From Flavobacterium sp. (lineage in GTDB: Bacteria; Bacteroidota; Bacteroidia; Flavobacteriales; Flavobacteriaceae): DNA of 6,899 nt. The stretch covers positions 1-6,899 of the forward strand of contig JAAURU010000198.1 of NCBI GenBank assembly GCA_012032075.1. Reading direction: 5' to 3'. Below, in pieces: positions 6,053-6,899 of the stretch; positions within the stretch are counted from its first letter, which is position 1, and each line of letters starts with the position of its first letter. Position numbers and translations under genes: made by a program. The notes under the pieces were generated by a model that made no database searches, had not been told where the DNA came from, and worked only from the letters and a program-made list of their open reading frames with translations.

Positions 6053-6718
6053 ATGATTTCAAAAAATACTTTCGATTTCCTTACCGATTTAAAAGAAAAT
6101 AATAACAGAGAATGGTTCAGTGAAAATAAAAAACGTTTCGAAATTGAACAAAAAGCAATGAAGTATTTCTTTACTGGAGTGGGAAATGATTTAGGCAAAG
6201 TAGATGGAATTGAAAATATACAAATTTTCAGAATTTATAGAGATGTACGTTTTTCGAAAGATAAGTTGCCCTACAAAGTACATTTCAGTGTGGGTTTTTC
6301 GAGAAATAAGCCTATGTTAAGAGGTGGTTATTATTTGCATATAGAGAATGAAGCCAGTTTTGTTGGTGGTGGATTTTGGGAACCCAATAACGAAGATTTA
6401 TTGCGCATTCGTAAAGAAATTGAATTAGATGCTTCAGAGTTAAGAGCAATTATTTCTCATGATGCTTTCAAAAAACACTTCGGAACATTACAAGGAGAAG
6501 AATTAAAAACAGCACCAAGAGATTTCGATAAAAATCATCCAGACATTGATTTAATTCGAAAAAAGCAATATTTAGTTACTCGACCTTTTACTAATAAAGA
6601 AGTTTTAGATCCTAATTTTAAAGAAGAAGTATTAGCTTCTTTTCAAGCCATGCGACCTTTTTTCAATTACATGACTGATGTTTTAACTACTAATTTGAAC
6701 GGGGAAAGTATTATTTAA
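6053..6718 (+). CDS. DUF2461 / TIGR02453 family protein of unknown function
   Basis: This 221-residue protein matches the DUF2461 pattern as I know it: F-x-FL-x-L-x-x-NNNREWF near the start (7-22), the strongly conserved RIYRDVRFSKDKLPYK (60-75), GGYYLHIE (91-98), SFVGGGFWEP (102-111), a following LLRIRKEI, and VTRPF in the last third. Length agrees with the family (about 210-230). There is no signal peptide or membrane segment, so it is probably cytoplasmic. No biochemical function is established that I know of. It starts at an ATG after an A-rich stretch 29 bases behind hisIE on the same strand and could be co-transcribed, but nothing in the sequence ties it to histidine synthesis. No frameshift is seen. 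Confidence 0.9.
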   Translation: MISKNTFDFLTDLKENNNREWFSENKKRFEIEQKAMKYFFTGVGNDLGKVDGIENIQIFRIYRDVRFSKDKLPYKVHFSVGFSRNKPMLRGGYYLHIENEASFVGGGFWEPNNEDLLRIRKEIELDASELRAIISHDAFKKHFGTLQGEELKTAPRDFDKNHPDIDLIRKKQYLVTRPFTNKEVLDPNFKEEVLASFQAMRPFFNYMTDVLTTNLNGESII

Positions 6719-6735
6719 TTTAAGTAGCTAATTAA

Positions 6736-6899
6736 TTAATCCTCAAATAATTGAATTTGACTTTTTATTCTTTCAATCAATAAATTCATCATACGTTTAT
6801 TAATAGTAGATGAATTTTGAATGTATTCGTTGTATTCTGTAATGGTAAAGATACCTATAACCATTCCTTTCAAAGAATTTCTAAATTTAATATCTCGCT
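6736..6899 (-). CDS. C-terminal end of an unidentified protein (5' part outside window)
   Basis: On the minus strand a frame is open from the window edge (first full codon 6895-6897) to a TAA at 6736-6738, giving 53 residues that begin RDIKFRNSLKGM and end with IERIKSQIQLFED. The other two minus frames are closed early, and the composition is protein-like, with a short hydrophobic stretch MVIGIFTIT and a charged helical tail ending in E-D. I do not recognise the family. It converges with the DUF2461 gene, 17 bases separating the two stops. Confidence 0.65.
   Translation of the reverse strand, partial: RDIKFRNSLKGMVIGIFTITEYNEYIQNSSTINKRMMNLLIERIKSQIQLFED

Noticed and set aside
6719..6735. 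Bidirectional terminator between the DUF2461 gene and the convergent minus-strand gene
   Set aside because: Only a short, pure A/T stem of about 6 pairs can be drawn around here, with no GC-rich stem and no clear T tail, so I cannot support a terminator.

Overview
The window carries most of a histidine biosynthesis operon from a low-GC member of the Bacteroidota, most likely a Flavobacterium-like species of the Flavobacteriaceae. Four things point there: A/T-rich codon use, starts preceded by A-rich stretches instead of Shine-Dalgarno motifs, the gene order hisD-hisC-hisB-hisH-hisA-hisF-hisIE with fused HisB and HisIE, and a dispersed GTCAtcCTGAGC-type intergenic repeat that I associate with flavobacterial genomes. 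The genus is inference.

Layout: positions 1-862 hold the C-terminal two thirds of hisD (its start, and presumably hisG, lie upstream of the window). hisC (869-1933) follows after 6 bases and hisB (1926-3060) overlaps hisC by 8 bases. From hisB onward the spacing changes. hisH (3151-3732), hisA (3799-4517), hisF (4605-5360) and hisIE (5424-6023) are separated by gaps of 63-90 bases filled with repeats. A DUF2461 gene of unknown role (6053-6718) follows on the same strand. The C-terminal end of an unidentified gene enters from the right on the minus strand (6736-6899), convergent with it. No gene-free stretch is longer than about 90 bases.

Pathway: HisIE performs the early pyrophosphohydrolase and cyclohydrolase steps. 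HisA isomerises ProFAR to PRFAR. HisH and HisF form the amidotransferase/cyclase giving IGP and AICAR. The C-terminal domain of HisB dehydrates IGP, HisC transaminates it, the N-terminal domain of HisB removes phosphate, and HisD oxidises histidinol to histidine. With a hisG outside the window the pathway would be complete.

Two things stand out. First, hisD, hisB (twice) and hisA are each interrupted by what reads as a one-base deletion in an A run of 5-6 bases. Restoring one base at each site gives full-length proteins with all checked catalytic residues, so sequencing or assembly error is the likeliest cause. Second, three successive gaps (hisH-hisA, hisA-hisF, hisF-hisIE) contain degenerate 7-base tandem repeats with a shared CTAA core. 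In two of them the repeats form long inverted repeats that supply the stop codon of the gene before. This heptad family, with the palindromic GTCA repeat in the hisB-hisH gap, is the least explained structure in the window. I see no defence system, mobile element, RNA gene or evident new enzymatic system.
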